Shown here: positions 42,680-53,160 of the stretch, in pieces | How the letters are laid out: each line of letters opens with the position of its first letter | How positions within the stretch are numbered: position 1 is the first letter of the stretch | Made by a program: the position numbers and the translations under genes | The notes under the pieces: generated by a model | Told to the model about the DNA's origin: nothing | Database searches by the model: none | Seen by the model: only the letters and a program-made list of their open reading frames with translations | From: an uncultured Verrucomicrobiota bacterium | GTDB taxonomy: Bacteria > Verrucomicrobiota > Verrucomicrobiia > Opitutales > Opitutaceae | Reading direction: 5' to 3' | Assembly (NCBI GenBank): GCA_903856725.1 | Contig: CAIOCT010000050.1 | Location: 1-64,000 of the forward strand | Length of the DNA stretch: 64,000 nucleotides

Positions 42680-43819
42680 ATGGCGAATCCTTCGACAATG
42701 AAACCCAAGTCCATGGCTAAGGTCGCACAAGAGATGGCCAAGTTGAAGGCCGCTGAGAAAAAAGCAAAAAGCTACAAGCTCGATCTTGGTGAGCTCTCGA
42801 TTTTCACCGGTCAGTTAGCTTCCTTGCTGCAGGCTGGTTTACCGCTCGTCTCCTGCCTGGAGGCTTTGCAGGACCAAACGGAGGATCAGGTTTTCCGGAT
42901 CGTGATTCGCGACGTGCGCAATGACATCTCTACCGGCACTTCCTTTTCGGCGGCAGTAAAAAAATTCCCCAAGGCTTTCCCCAATCTCTTTATCTCAATG
43001 GTGGAGGCGGGCGAAGCCTCCGGTGGTCTTGCAGAAATTCTCAGCAAGGTGGCGGGCTATTTCGAATCGACGGTTAAATTAACCAAGAAGGTTAAGTCAG
43101 CGATGACCTATCCGGTCGCGGTTATCGGATTGGCGGTGGCACTCGTTAATGTGCTGCTAATTTTTGTGATCCCAGTGTTTGCGGCCATGTTTGCTGACTT
43201 CGGAGCTAAGTTACCGGCTCCGACGCAAATGCTCATCGATTTGAGTGATTTTATGAAAGCATGGTGGTGGGCGGTGGGGGGTGCTGCCTACGGGGTATTC
43301 TTTTTCACGAGCAAGTATGTCGCCACCCCTAACGGTCGCCGCCAGAAAGATCATTTTCTCATCAATGCGCCGATCTTTGGTAATTTGGTTCATAAAATCG
43401 CTCTGTCGCGTTTCTGTCGCACTTACGCCACACTGATGCGTTCCGGCGTGCCTATTTTGCGCACTCTGGAAATCGTCGCTTCAGCTAGCGGCAAGGTGCA
43501 AGTTGAAGACGCCTGCGTAGCCATCGCAAAACATGTCAGCCAGGGTGGCCAAGTCTCCGATGTTATGGCAGTGAATGCTTTCTTTCCGCCCATGATGAAG
43601 CACATGGTTAAAGCTGGAGAGACTACCGGCAATGTTGATGGCATGATGAACAAGATTGCTGATTTTTATGATACGGAGTGCGATGCGACTGTCGGTGCGC
43701 TCACTTCCCTCATAGAGCCCTTGCTCATCGTCTTCCTCGGCATCGTGGTTGGCGGCATCGTCATGGCGATGTTTCTCCCTATCTTCCAACTAGGTGCAGT
43801 TGCAGGCGGCTTGCAGTAA
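42680..43819 (+). CDS. PilC/GspF type II secretion or pilus inner-membrane protein
   Basis: The 379-residue protein contains two T2SF domains: FTGQLASLLQAGLPLVSCLEAL and FCRTYATLMRSGVPILRTLEIV, each ending in membrane helices (about 155-180, 210-230, 350-372). It is the polytopic platform protein of type IV pili or type II secretion. No pilB/pilT ATPase is in the window; the next gene is a response-regulator-like protein on the same strand. Confidence 0.93.
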   Translation: MANPSTMKPKSMAKVAQEMAKLKAAEKKAKSYKLDLGELSIFTGQLASLLQAGLPLVSCLEALQDQTEDQVFRIVIRDVRNDISTGTSFSAAVKKFPKAFPNLFISMVEAGEASGGLAEILSKVAGYFESTVKLTKKVKSAMTYPVAVIGLAVALVNVLLIFVIPVFAAMFADFGAKLPAPTQMLIDLSDFMKAWWWAVGGAAYGVFFFTSKYVATPNGRRQKDHFLINAPIFGNLVHKIALSRFCRTYATLMRSGVPILRTLEIVASASGKVQVEDACVAIAKHVSQGGQVSDVMAVNAFFPPMMKHMVKAGETTGNVDGMMNKIADFYDTECDATVGALTSLIEPLLIVFLGIVVGGIVMAMFLPIFQLGAVAGGLQ

Positions 43820-43883
43820 TAGCCGGCCTGTGCTGTTGTCGCGGTGGTCCCCTGTAGGTGCGGGGTGATCACTCTCCTTATTT

Positions 43884-45143
43884 ATGGCTTCCCTTCTCAT
43901 TGTCGACGATCTGATTCCCATTCATGAGATGTTGGGCGCGGTGTTGCATCCGACCGGCCATCAAACCGCTTTTGCGACCGATGGTGAGAAGGCCCTAGCC
44001 ACATACAAGGCGGGTCAATTTGATCTCGTGTTGGCCGATATCGACATGAAGCCGATGGACGGCATCACGCTGCTAAAAAAATTAAAGGCCTATGATCAGA
44101 CTGCGGTGCTGATTATTATGACCGCTTACGCGAGTACGGAGAGTGCTATTCAGGCCCTGCAATATGGGGCATTTGATTACCTGCAAAAGCCGTTTAAAGT
44201 AGATGAATTACTCCAGGCGTTGCAGCGGGGTCTCATCTACCGGCAGGGGTTGCTGGCTCGGGCGGCCGTCGTCGAGGCCTCCCCTGGGGTGATCGCGGCT
44301 GATTTTGAATCGCGGCTCGTGGGTGAGAGTCAGAAAAATAAGCGACTGGTGGCTCAGTTAAAAAAATTAGCGGGCGCACGTACGCCCATTTTAATTACCG
44401 GCGAAATGGGGTGTGGTCATGAAATCGCCGCCGAGTTGCTTCACGCCGCTGGTCCCGCCGCCGCTAGTCCGCTCATTTCGATTGATTGCCAGCTCAGTTC
44501 GATGGCCAGTCTCCGCTCTGGCCTGCTTGGGGAAAATGGCCTAGGTGGTACTTGGGTCCAGCAAGCTAAGGGCGGCACGCTTTTTCTCCAGCACTTGCAG
44601 GCTTTGCCCGCTGAGGCTCAAGCAGAGCTGGTTTCTGTCATCCGGAACAATGCTCATAATTTTCACCTGCTATGTGCTACGGAGGTCGACTTGGAGAAAT
44701 TAGCTGAGGATGGCCGCTTTAACGAAGAGCTTTTTTATCGAATCGCTGCCCTCTTGGTCCAGTTGCCTGCCCTGAGAGAGCGAGTCGAGGATATCCCTGC
44801 TTTGATCAAGGATGCAGCTAACCAGACCACCAACCCGCAATTCGATGCCCGCCAAGTGGAATTTTCTGAGGAGGCTCTGCAGGTTTTAGCTAACTACGGT
44901 TGGCCAGGCAACCTCACGGAATTCCGGCAAGTCATCGCTTCCCTGCTCACGACAACCGAAACCCGGTTGATCGGCGCAGCGCAGTTGCCCCTGCGCATCC
45001 ATGAGCTGAAGCACTGGCCTACGCTCGCCGCCCACCTCGCTGTCCACGAGAAACAGTACATCGCCCGTCTGCTTAATGCGAGTGGCGGGGATAAAGTGCG
45101 TGCTGCCGAAATCCTCGGAATCGACGTTAGCCGCCTGGGTTAA
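43884..45143 (+). CDS. NtrC-like response regulator with degenerate sigma-54 activation domain
   Basis: The 419-residue protein has a normal receiver domain (LLIVDD, phosphoacceptor in VLADIDMKPMDG, Lys in LQKPFK). The central AAA+ domain is degenerate: the Walker A reads GEMGCGHE, with His in place of the essential Lys of GESGTGKE, and the GAFTGA loop that contacts sigma-54 is missing (GGTWVQQAKGG region). The C-terminal HTH stops abruptly at EILGIDVSRLG, before the end of the usual recognition helix. It probably does not hydrolyse ATP or activate sigma-54 polymerase, and may act by binding partners or as a phospho-sink. It follows the pilC-like gene by 64 bp. Confidence 0.85.
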   Translation: MASLLIVDDLIPIHEMLGAVLHPTGHQTAFATDGEKALATYKAGQFDLVLADIDMKPMDGITLLKKLKAYDQTAVLIIMTAYASTESAIQALQYGAFDYLQKPFKVDELLQALQRGLIYRQGLLARAAVVEASPGVIAADFESRLVGESQKNKRLVAQLKKLAGARTPILITGEMGCGHEIAAELLHAAGPAAASPLISIDCQLSSMASLRSGLLGENGLGGTWVQQAKGGTLFLQHLQALPAEAQAELVSVIRNNAHNFHLLCATEVDLEKLAEDGRFNEELFYRIAALLVQLPALRERVEDIPALIKDAANQTTNPQFDARQVEFSEEALQVLANYGWPGNLTEFRQVIASLLTTTETRLIGAAQLPLRIHELKHWPTLAAHLAVHEKQYIARLLNASGGDKVRAAEILGIDVSRLG

Positions 45144-45369
45144 GGCGACTGCATGCGACCTGGAGCTCATGCGGTCATTATCAGTAATGATCCTCATCTG
45201 GTGAGCTGTTCTGGATAAAGAGCTAAGCTAATCCGTGCCGGTGGCCATGGCTTGCTGGGGTTGATGCCCTAGCTCCCGCTCGCCGACATCTTTTTAGGAG
45301 TTTCGGGATTTTTTTAATTCCCTCTTGCTCCACCATAAGGGCAAAGCAAATCTCCGGAAGCTTACGCTC

Positions 45370-48300
45370 ATGCCAAAACGCACTGACCTCGAATCCATTC
45401 TGATCATCGGCGCTGGGCCTATTATTATTGGCCAAGCCTGCGAATTTGATTATTCTGGCACCCAAGCCTGCAAAGCGCTGCGTGAAGAGGGTTACAAGGT
45501 CATCCTCGTTAACTCGAATCCGGCGACCATCATGACGGATCCGGAGTTTGCCGATGTCACTTACATCGAGCCACTCACAGTTGATATTCTGGAGAAAATT
45601 ATCGCCAAGGAACGTCCATCGGCACTGTTGCCGACGCTGGGTGGGCAGACCGCCCTTAATCTTTCCCTCGAACTATATAAGGCCGGCATTCTCGATAAAT
45701 ATCAGGTCGAAATGATCGGCGCGAAACCTGACGCTATCAAGAAGGGGGAGGATCGCGAGCTCTTCAAGCAGTGCATGCTCAAGATTGGTCTCGATGTGGC
45801 TAAGTCAAAAACGGTGCATACGCTCGAGGAAGCCCGCCAAGCCGCGGATTATATCGGGACGATGCCGCTCATTATTCGCCCCAGCTTTACGCTCGGCGGC
45901 TCTGGTGGGGGGATCGCCTACAATCGGGAAGAATTTGAGCAGATTGTGCACGGCGGCTTGGAAATTTCTCCGGTCCATGAGGTGCTGGTTGAGGAATGCC
46001 TCCTCGGTTGGAAGGAATATGAAATGGAGGTCATGCGCGACCATCAGGACCAATGTGTGGTCATTTGCTCCATCGAGAACTTCGACCCCATGGGCGTACA
46101 CACGGGTGATTCGATCACGGTCGCGCCGGCGATGACGCTGACTGATAAAGAATTTCAGGTGATGCGGGATGCGTCGTTTGCGGTCATTAGAGAAATCGGC
46201 GTCGCGACCGGCGGTTCCAATATTCAGTTTTCGATCGATCCCCAGACCGGCCGCCAAGTGGTGATCGAAATGAATCCGCGCGTATCGCGTTCCTCGGCAC
46301 TGGCCTCGAAGGCCACGGGTTTTCCGATCGCCAAAATTGCCGCAAAATTAGCCATCGGCTATACCCTTGACGAATTGCGCAACGATATCACGCGGCTCAC
46401 GCCAGCGAGCTTTGAGCCGACCATTGATTATGTCGTTACCAAGATTCCTCGTTTTACTTTTGAAAAATTTCCTGGAGCCAACACGACGCTGACCTCTGCG
46501 ATGAAGTCCGTCGGCGAGGCCATGGCAATCGGGCGCACTTTTAAGGAATCTTTTCAGAAATGTCTGCGCTCACTCGAGACCGGGGCGCGCGGCTTTGGTG
46601 GGGGTGGTAAATTTGGCGGCGATGAGGCCGTCGATGATGCGACTATTCGGCAAAAATTAGGCACGCCTAACGCGGAGCGCGTTTATTTTATCCGGCATGC
46701 TTTTCGCGCGGGTTACACGATCGATCAGGTTTTTGATCTTACTAAAATTGATCGGTGGTTTCTCCATCAGCTCCACGAAATTTATTTGATGGAGGAAGCC
46801 TTGCGCCAATTCACGGCGCAGACCCTCCCGGTAGCGACGTTGCGCCGCGCTAAACAATTCGGCTTTGCCGACGCTCAGTTGGCGCATTTGTTGAAGATCG
46901 ATTTCGATACCATGCGCGCCCTCCGTAAAAAAGCGGGTGTCAACACCACGTTCCGCTTGGTCGATACCTGCGCGGCTGAATTTGAGGCTTTCACGCCGTA
47001 TTATTATTCTAGCTACGGCGATGAAAATGAGGTCATCCCATCGCGGAAAAAGAAAATTATGATTATTGGCGGCGGCCCTAACCGCATCGGCCAAGGCATC
47101 GAGTTTGATTATTGCTGCGTGCACGCCTCATTCGCTCTGCGCGAGATCGGGTATGAGACGGTAATGATTAATTCGAATCCGGAGACGGTTTCGACCGATT
47201 ATGATACCAGCGACCGACTTTATTTTGAGCCTCTGACGTTGGAAGACGTGCTCGAGGTTTATGAGCAGGAGAAATGCGATGGCGCCATTGTGCAATTTGG
47301 CGGACAGACTCCGCTCAATCTCGCCGCTCCGCTCAAGGCGCGTGGGGTCAATGTTATTGGCACCACGCCGGAAAGCATTGAAGTCGCCGAAGACCGCAAG
47401 TTATTCGCGGCAATTCTTGAGCAGTTGCAAATTAGGCAACCGCCCAATCGCACGGCGATGAACGAGACCGAAGCGCTCGCCTTCGCGCATGAGATTGGTT
47501 TTCCCGTGTTGCTGCGGCCCTCTTTTGTATTGGGCGGGCGCGGCATGTTTATCGTCTACAGCGAAGAAGAATTTAAAGCCGTCATTCGCCAAGCGTTTGA
47601 GGTTATGCCTGATAAGCCCGTGCTCATCGATAAATTCCTCGAGGACGCCATTGAGCTGGATGTGGATTGTATCTGCGATGGCGAGACGGCCCTGATTGGC
47701 GGCATGTTGGAGCACATTGAGTTTGCTGGGGTGCATTCCGGTGATGCGGCCATGGTGATGCCTCCCCACACGCTATCGGCTGCAATGTTGCAGACGGTGC
47801 GACAGGCGACGTATGCTTTGGCGAAGGCGCTGAAGGTGGTGGGGCTCATGAACATTCAATTTGCGATTAAAGATCAGCAGCTCTTCGTGCTCGAAGTGAA
47901 CCCGCGCGCCTCGCGCACCGTGCCGTTTGTGGCTAAGGCGATTGGGGTACCTCTCGCAAAATTAGCGGCCAAGGTCATGGCGGGCAAAAAATTGGCGGAA
48001 CTTGGCTTCACGCAAGAAGTGAAACCAAAGCATTGGTGTGTAAAGGAAGCCGTCTTTCCCTTCGCGCGTTTTCCCGGCGCGATGATCGTCATTGGACCTG
48101 AAATGCGCTCCACCGGCGAGGTCATGGGGATGGATGACGATCTCGGCATCGCTTTTGCTAAAACTCAGATGGCAGCCAAACCGGGTTTACCACTGAGCGG
48201 GAAAATCTTCTTGAGCGTTAAAGATTCTGATAAACCGAGCGCGGTGGAGCTTGCTAAGAATTTTGTCGAGCTGGGCTTCGCAATTGTTGCAACGGGCGGC

Positions 48301-48606
48301 ACGGCCCGACTGCTGCAACAGAGTGGTGTGCCGGTGCAATTTGTTAATAAACTCCTCGAAGGTCGTCCAAACAGTGTGGATATGATCAAGAACGGTGAAA
48401 TTCAGATGGTCATCAACACCCCAAAGGGGATGATCCCACGCTTGGATGAGAACGCCATCCGCGCGGCCGCGGTGGCTAACTCAGTTTGTATTATGACGAC
48501 CCTCACGGGCGCCCAAGCAGCGCTCGGCGGGATTCGAGCGATGAAGCAGAAACGCGTCGATGTGCGCCCATTGCAGCAATATCGCGGCAATGTCGTGCCG
48601 ATGTGA
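45370..48606 (+). CDS. carB: Carbamoyl-phosphate synthase large subunit
   Basis: From the ATG at 45370 the protein is 1078 residues, the normal length. Two homologous halves each carry an ATP-grasp domain ([20 protein letters not shown] near the start; [20 protein letters not shown] near the middle) and an MGS-like allosteric domain is at the C-terminus ([20 protein letters not shown]). It makes carbamoyl phosphate for arginine and pyrimidines. The small subunit carA is not in the window. purU follows after 8 bp. Confidence 0.97.
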   Translation: MPKRTDLESILIIGAGPIIIGQACEFDYSGTQACKALREEGYKVILVNSNPATIMTDPEFADVTYIEPLTVDILEKIIAKERPSALLPTLGGQTALNLSLELYKAGILDKYQVEMIGAKPDAIKKGEDRELFKQCMLKIGLDVAKSKTVHTLEEARQAADYIGTMPLIIRPSFTLGGSGGGIAYNREEFEQIVHGGLEISPVHEVLVEECLLGWKEYEMEVMRDHQDQCVVICSIENFDPMGVHTGDSITVAPAMTLTDKEFQVMRDASFAVIREIGVATGGSNIQFSIDPQTGRQVVIEMNPRVSRSSALASKATGFPIAKIAAKLAIGYTLDELRNDITRLTPASFEPTIDYVVTKIPRFTFEKFPGANTTLTSAMKSVGEAMAIGRTFKESFQKCLRSLETGARGFGGGGKFGGDEAVDDATIRQKLGTPNAERVYFIRHAFRAGYTIDQVFDLTKIDRWFLHQLHEIYLMEEALRQFTAQTLPVATLRRAKQFGFADAQLAHLLKIDFDTMRALRKKAGVNTTFRLVDTCAAEFEAFTPYYYSSYGDENEVIPSRKKKIMIIGGGPNRIGQGIEFDYCCVHASFALREIGYETVMINSNPETVSTDYDTSDRLYFEPLTLEDVLEVYEQEKCDGAIVQFGGQTPLNLAAPLKARGVNVIGTTPESIEVAEDRKLFAAILEQLQIRQPPNRTAMNETEALAFAHEIGFPVLLRPSFVLGGRGMFIVYSEEEFKAVIRQAFEVMPDKPVLIDKFLEDAIELDVDCICDGETALIGGMLEHIEFAGVHSGDAAMVMPPHTLSAAMLQTVRQATYALAKALKVVGLMNIQFAIKDQQLFVLEVNPRASRTVPFVAKAIGVPLAKLAAKVMAGKKLAELGFTQEVKPKHWCVKEAVFPFARFPGAMIVIGPEMRSTGEVMGMDDDLGIAFAKTQMAAKPGLPLSGKIFLSVKDSDKPSAVELAKNFVELGFAIVATGGTARLLQQSGVPVQFVNKLLEGRPNSVDMIKNGEIQMVINTPKGMIPRLDENAIRAAAVANSVCIMTTLTGAQAALGGIRAMKQKRVDVRPLQQYRGNVVPM

Positions 48607-48614
48607 GTAGGCTT

Positions 48615-49469
48615 ATGTCGACGCCCGCTACGCTCGTCGCTCTCTTGCACGGTCCTGATCAGGCCGGGCTCGTCGCCAAGACGGCGAGTTGGATTTTTGC
48701 TCGCCGCGGCAACATTCTGCACGCTGATCAACACCGTGACATGGAGGCGGGTGAATTCTTTCAGCGCATCGAGTGGGTGCCTGCGGCCGACAGTGCTGCC
48801 GCGGAGCCAGCTGAATTTAAAGCCTTTGCCGCGACTCTTGGAATGGTTGCGCAAGTCGCCCGCTCGTCGCATCGCCCCCGCGGGGCTTTATTTGTGTCTC
48901 GGGCTACACATTGTTTTCATGATCTGCTCTTGCGCGGGGTCGCCGGGGAATTTGCGGGCGACTTCACGTGCGTGCTTTCCAATCATGCTGAGCTCGCCTC
49001 CGCGGCGCAGCATTACGGACTCGCTTTTCATCACGTGCCAGTGACGGCCGAAACCAAGGCTCGCGCCGAAGCACAACAACTAGAAATTCTCCGTGCGGCG
49101 GGCGTAGAATTTGTAGTGCTCGCCCGTTATATGCAGGTCTTGTCGGCTGATTTCCTGAAAAATTTTGGCCGGCCGGTGATCAATATTCATCATTCTTTTT
49201 TGCCTGCGTTTGCCGGTGGTCGACCCTATCACCAAGCCCACGAACGGGGGGTCAAATTGATCGGCGCGACGGCCCATTATGCGACCGCCATACTCGATGA
49301 TGGCCCGATTATTCAGCAAGATGTGGCGCGCATTACTCACCGGCATAACGTTGATGATCTGATTCGCAAAGGCCGTGATTTGGAGAAATCAGTTTTAGCT
49401 CAAGCCGTGCGCTGGCATTTGGAAAATCGTATTTTGGTCTACGGTCACAAGACCGTGGTCTTCGATTAA
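48615..49469 (+). CDS. purU: Formyltetrahydrofolate deformylase
   Basis: From the ATG at 48615 the protein is 284 residues, the usual length. An N-terminal ACT-like domain (LVALLHGPDQAGLVAKTASW) is followed by the formyltransferase-like catalytic domain with NIHHSFLPAFAGGRPYHQAH and ATAHYATAILDDGPIIQQD, including the conserved Asn, His and Asp. It releases formate and tetrahydrofolate, feeding purine synthesis. It starts 8 bp after carB, so the two nucleotide-related genes probably share a transcript. Confidence 0.94.
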   Translation: MSTPATLVALLHGPDQAGLVAKTASWIFARRGNILHADQHRDMEAGEFFQRIEWVPAADSAAAEPAEFKAFAATLGMVAQVARSSHRPRGALFVSRATHCFHDLLLRGVAGEFAGDFTCVLSNHAELASAAQHYGLAFHHVPVTAETKARAEAQQLEILRAAGVEFVVLARYMQVLSADFLKNFGRPVINIHHSFLPAFAGGRPYHQAHERGVKLIGATAHYATAILDDGPIIQQDVARITHRHNVDDLIRKGRDLEKSVLAQAVRWHLENRILVYGHKTVVFD

Positions 49470-49556
49470 AGTCGCCGCCAGGCTATGGGTTGGGGCGAAG
49501 CGGGCCTATTTCAGGCATTTACAGGCGGCGGAGCATTTGCTCTCTTTCATGGCTCT

Positions 49557-50276
49557 ATGAGTCAACTTCCCCCGACCACTCCAGATTCTCCTCATGCTGA
49601 TGCTGCAACCGCTCCCGTGGCTGCGCCCAGCTTCGAAGTTATCGTGCATGCCTTTTGGGAGAAGAATCGTAATTTCATCTTTGGGGTATGCGCCGCTGCC
49701 TTGGTCGCCATTGTGGTGAGAGAGGGTTGGCAATATTTTGCGGCCCAACATGAGGCTGAGGTGCAGGCAGAATATGCTCGGATTGCCGAGCAACCGACTC
49801 GTTTGACTGCCTTTGCGGAAGCCCATGCTGGGCACGCGCTGGCTGGAGTGGCTTATCTCAAACTGGCCGATGATAAATTCTCTACGGGTGATTTCGCCGG
49901 TGCCGCATCGACATACGTTAAAGCCGCTGGCCAACTCAAAAATGAAGCCCTCGTTGGTCGTGCTCAACTCGGCGCTGCCATTAGCCAATTCAGTGGTGCT
50001 GACAAAACTGCGGGCGAAGCTGCACTTAAGAAATTGAGCGCGGATGCGACTTTATTGAAGAGCGTGCGGGCCGAGGCTACTTATCACCTCGCCTCCATCG
50101 CCTCAGCTGCTGGCAAGGCTGTTGAGGTGAAGCAACTCGCTGAACAGATTAGCCAGATCGATGCTACTGGCGCTTGGGCGCAGCGCGCGATGATGCTCTT
50201 GAGCACGCTCCCCGCTCCCGCTGCGGGCAGCCCTGCTAGTCCCGCGGCCGAGCTTAATTTTAAAGCCGGAAAATAA
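49557..50276 (+). CDS. YfgM/TPR-like membrane-anchored protein
   Basis: From the ATG at 49557 the 239-residue protein has a short Pro/Ala-rich N-terminus, one membrane helix (about 40-60, NFIFGVCAAALVAIVV), and TPR-like helical pairs (AGVAYLKLADDKFSTGDFAG; AQLGAAISQF). It resembles the YfgM/tetratricopeptide ancillary family near Sec or cell-envelope chaperones; the match is only moderate. A strong terminator follows at 50306-50334. An in-frame extension to 49485 is excluded as weak. Confidence 0.8.
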   Translation: MSQLPPTTPDSPHADAATAPVAAPSFEVIVHAFWEKNRNFIFGVCAAALVAIVVREGWQYFAAQHEAEVQAEYARIAEQPTRLTAFAEAHAGHALAGVAYLKLADDKFSTGDFAGAASTYVKAAGQLKNEALVGRAQLGAAISQFSGADKTAGEAALKKLSADATLLKSVRAEATYHLASIASAAGKAVEVKQLAEQISQIDATGAWAQRAMMLLSTLPAPAAGSPASPAAELNFKAGK

Positions 50277-50305
50277 GCGCGCTCGGCCAATCTGAAAAAT
50301 AAAAA

Positions 50306-50334
50306 ACCACCTATGCGAATAGGTGGTTTTTTTT
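50306..50334 (+). terminator. Intrinsic terminator after the YfgM-like gene
   Basis: A 9-bp perfect stem ACCACCTAT / ATAGGTGGT with the tetraloop GCGA is followed by a run of T residues ending at 50334. It starts 30 bp after the stop codon and lies just before the tRNA-Pro gene on the opposite strand. Confidence 0.93.
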
Positions 50335-50337
50335 GAT

Positions 50338-50414
50338 TGGTCGGGGCGATAGGATTCGAACCTACGACCTCCTGGTCCCAAACCAGGCGCTCTACCAGAC
50401 TAAGCTACACCCCG
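50338..50414 (-). tRNA. tRNA-Pro (anticodon TGG)
   Basis: On the minus strand the gene reads CGGGGTGTAGCTTAGTCTGG and onwards, with anticodon stem CCTGG/CCAGG around loop TTTGGGA, anticodon TGG, a full T arm (GTAGGTTCGAATCCTAT) and the 3' end CGCCCCG-A-CCA with encoded CCA. It is 77 nt. Confidence 0.96.
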
Positions 50415-50578
50415 TTGCCAAATCGAAAGGTCATGGCATGGTCTTTTCGGCGGCGAGTCAACCTCTCAGGCGGAAAAGGTGAAATTGGCTGTAAACTCAG
50501 TCGCTAAAAGGATTTAAAATCCTGCTTGCCTCACTAGTGGAGCCTCCACTACATACTTCTCCTCAAACTCTTAAACAA

Positions 50579-51103
50579 ATGGATACTCTTTCTCGCGATA
50601 GTAATAACTCCGGCAGCATTTTGCCTCTCGTCGGCGTGATCGCCGGCGGTCTCGCCCTGGTCCTCTCGATCGTGGCACTCGTTAAACTTTCCACGCTCCA
50701 AAAGACTGTGGCCGCGCAAGGCGACGAAGTCGCCAAAATCGCCACCATCGAAGCCGAGGTGCGTACTGCCGCTGCAAAATCTGAAACTGATATCAAGGGT
50801 ATCCGCACGGGTATCCAAGGCGCTCTGGACCAAGTCGGCGCTGAGATCGGTACCATCAACGGCAAGATCACCAAAATTGAAGAGTCCCTCAAGGCTCGCG
50901 TTGCCGGCCCTGCTGGCAAGGGTGCCGGCGTGGCTACCGGCACGGTTGATGCCAACGGTAATTATGCTGTCGCTCCTGGTGACACGATTTCGAAGATCGC
51001 CAAGAAATTCGCCACCAAGCCCGATCATATTCTCGCCGAGAATCCTGGTCTTGATGCCGCTAAGTTGCGGGTAGGTCAGAAGATCAAGATTCCTAAGAAG
51101 TAA
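50579..51103 (+). CDS. LysM-domain protein with membrane anchor and coiled coil
   Basis: From the ATG at 50579 the protein is 174 residues: a membrane segment (about 13-35, ILPLVGVIAGGLALVLSIVA), a coiled-coil-like helical region (about 38-108), a Gly/Ala linker, and a C-terminal LysM domain (YAVAPGDTISKIAKKFATKP, ENPGLDAAKLRVGQKI). LysM binds peptidoglycan, so the protein probably bridges inner membrane and cell wall. An upstream ATG at 50537 is possible but less likely. Confidence 0.88.
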   Translation: MDTLSRDSNNSGSILPLVGVIAGGLALVLSIVALVKLSTLQKTVAAQGDEVAKIATIEAEVRTAAAKSETDIKGIRTGIQGALDQVGAEIGTINGKITKIEESLKARVAGPAGKGAGVATGTVDANGNYAVAPGDTISKIAKKFATKPDHILAENPGLDAAKLRVGQKIKIPKK

Positions 51104-51122
51104 TTTTACTTTCAAAAATTCT

Positions 51123-51159
51123 TGCCTCCAAGACCTTGTGTCCTGGAGGCATTTTTTTT
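51123..51159 (+). terminator. Intrinsic terminator after the LysM gene
   Basis: A stem TGCCTCCA / TGGAGGCA (51123-51130 and 51144-51151) with a 13-nt loop is followed by eight T residues (51152-51159), 20 bp after the LysM stop codon. It overlaps the region before the NUDIX gene, which argues for the downstream ATG at 51212 as that gene's start. Confidence 0.92.
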
Positions 51160-51211
51160 GGCTAATCCCATTTGTTTCACTGGCTTTGCCCATGAGTCCC
51201 GTTCACTGCGC

Positions 51212-51802
51212 ATGACCTCTGTTCCTCCTGAGCCGCAGCGTTGGCGAAAAATTCGCACGGAGCCGCATGCGACGACTCGAATTTTTGATGTTACGCGCGC
51301 CATCTTCCAACATCCACAACGCCCTCGAGAGCAGGATTTTTTTGTGATTCAAGCCCCTGATTGGGTTAATGTACTCGCGCTGACCCCTGATCAACAATTG
51401 GTGCTGGTGCGACAGTTTCGTTTTGGGACTAATGATTTTTCTCTAGAAATTCCTGGGGGGGTGATGGAGCCTGGTGAGGATCCTGTGGCAGCGGGGCTCC
51501 GTGAATTGCGCGAAGAGTCTGGCTATGTGGGGGCCCGGGCGCGCTTACTCGGCAGCGTGCGGCCTAATCCTGCGATGCAAAATAATTACTGCCATTTAGT
51601 GCTGGTGGAGGCCGCGCAGCGTTCAGCTGAACTGGCGTGGGATGCTGATGAGGAATTCGCCATCACCACCCAGGCCGTTGATGAAGTCTATGCGCTCGCT
51701 TATCGGGGCGGGATTACTCACGCCCTCGTGCTTGACGCGCTCTTATTGTTTACCCCCGTTTGGGCCGAATTAAAACAGGCCAAATTAACGAGCGGCGTTT
51801 GA
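51212..51802 (+). CDS. NUDIX hydrolase (ADP-ribose pyrophosphatase-like)
   Basis: From the ATG at 51212 the protein is 196 residues and contains the NUDIX box GGVMEPGEDPVAAGLRELRE followed by ESGY, matching G-x5-E-x7-R-E-x-x-E-E-x-G. The order VLVRQFRFGTNDFSLEIPGG before the box resembles ADP-ribose pyrophosphatases. It would hydrolyse a nucleoside diphosphate-linked compound in the cytoplasm. Upstream in-frame codons from 51122 overlap the LysM terminator and are excluded. Confidence 0.9.
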   Translation: MTSVPPEPQRWRKIRTEPHATTRIFDVTRAIFQHPQRPREQDFFVIQAPDWVNVLALTPDQQLVLVRQFRFGTNDFSLEIPGGVMEPGEDPVAAGLRELREESGYVGARARLLGSVRPNPAMQNNYCHLVLVEAAQRSAELAWDADEEFAITTQAVDEVYALAYRGGITHALVLDALLLFTPVWAELKQAKLTSGV

Positions 51803-51836
51803 CTTTACCCTCGCTGGAATTTCACTCAGGTTTCGC

Positions 51837-53105
51837 ATGAAAACTACGGCCGTCGCATCCTTGTTTGCCAACGCCCCCGCGGCCTTGGGCGCAGGGAGCC
51901 ATGGAAATCTACCGACAGCCTTGGAGCAGGAAATTCGCGCAATATATCGTCGCAGCCCGCTCTATGGCGAACGCTTTCCGCTGCATCCGGCGGCGTTGCA
52001 GTGGTCTTGTTATCGCGAGCTGCCTATTCTGACGAAGCAAGAGATTTTAAATCGCGGGCATACGGCTTTTTTTGCTGATTACACTATTATTGAGCGTGGC
52101 TTGCAGGAGAAAAAATACGAATACGAGCACACCTCGGGTTCAACCGCTCAGCCGATGACGGTGGTAATGGAGGAGGGTTGGTGGAATGCTCAAATGCGGC
52201 GGGCTTATCTCGCTCATCCGCAGCTCGCTCCTTACGCTAGCCGCCCTTATCGTAAGGCCGTGCTCGCGCCGATCGGCTGTTCAAGTAATCTATGCCCCTA
52301 TGAGGATCACCCTTTCCCGCACCGCTATTTTGATGGGACTGTCTATTTGAATCTCTCCAGTGATCCTTTTGTTTTCGCGGAAGCGGAATGGGATCGTATC
52401 GTCTTAGAGTTACAGGCGCTCCAGCCCGAGGTCTTGGAAGGTGAGCCAGTTTATCTCTCGATGCTCGCGCGCGCGGTGCAGAAACGGCGAGTCGTCGTGC
52501 CCAGCGTGCGTACAATCATTCTCACTTACGGCAAGGCCAGTCGCCAGCACAGCCGGCGGATTGCCGAAGCTTTCCCGGCGGTGCAAGTCGATCTTTATGG
52601 GTCGACGGAGGCGGGCTATATTTTTGTCGGCGATGCTTTTGGTGATAATCTGCGGGTCATTGACGATAACGCGTTCGTCGAGCTGGTGCCTTGGCGGGCG
52701 CAGGTGCCGGATATTTTTCAAATCAACGTCACGACGCGGGATCGCGAGGCCATGCCGCTGTTGCGATATTTCACAGGGGATATCGTGCAGCGCACCCCCA
52801 CCGGCTATCGAATTCTTGGCCGTGAACGGGATTTATATTTTAATGCTGCTGGGCAGATTATTTCCTCAAGTGATATTGATGCGGCTTTACCCGAGGTCTT
52901 CGCATGCTGGCACTGGAGTTTAGTCCAAGTATCCGACCTGCGCTGGGATTTTCAGTATGTAGCTGACGTCAGCGCGCCGCGAGGCATGGCGGAGGCAATC
53001 GCCAGTGCGTTAGGTGCGGGGGTCCGCGTGAATCTCTTTCGACGCAAATTCATTCAGCCGGCCGCAAGCGGTAAGTTTTCCCTGCTTAAGCCGCTAGTCC
53101 GCTGA
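51837..53105 (+). CDS. Phenylacetate-CoA ligase (PaaK)-like adenylate-forming enzyme
   Basis: The 422-residue protein has ATP/AMP-binding motifs EHTSGSTAQPMTVVMEEG, DLYGSTEAGYIFV and LRYFTGDIV, as in PaaK and F390-synthetase-like enzymes. It lacks neighbouring aromatic catabolism genes. It would form an acyl-adenylate and perhaps an acyl-CoA; the acid is unknown. It is somewhat shorter than PaaK (about 435). It lies 35 bp after the NUDIX gene. Confidence 0.85.
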   Translation: MKTTAVASLFANAPAALGAGSHGNLPTALEQEIRAIYRRSPLYGERFPLHPAALQWSCYRELPILTKQEILNRGHTAFFADYTIIERGLQEKKYEYEHTSGSTAQPMTVVMEEGWWNAQMRRAYLAHPQLAPYASRPYRKAVLAPIGCSSNLCPYEDHPFPHRYFDGTVYLNLSSDPFVFAEAEWDRIVLELQALQPEVLEGEPVYLSMLARAVQKRRVVVPSVRTIILTYGKASRQHSRRIAEAFPAVQVDLYGSTEAGYIFVGDAFGDNLRVIDDNAFVELVPWRAQVPDIFQINVTTRDREAMPLLRYFTGDIVQRTPTGYRILGRERDLYFNAAGQIISSSDIDAALPEVFACWHWSLVQVSDLRWDFQYVADVSAPRGMAEAIASALGAGVRVNLFRRKFIQPAASGKFSLLKPLVR

Positions 53106-53160
53106 GGGTGCACATTAACTTCTCCCCCTCGGTAGGTTCGCTAATAAAGAAATAGGCTGG

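Noticed and set aside
51122-51211. N-terminal extension of the NUDIX protein
   Set aside because: It overlaps the strong intrinsic terminator of the LysM gene; the ATG at 51212 is preferred.
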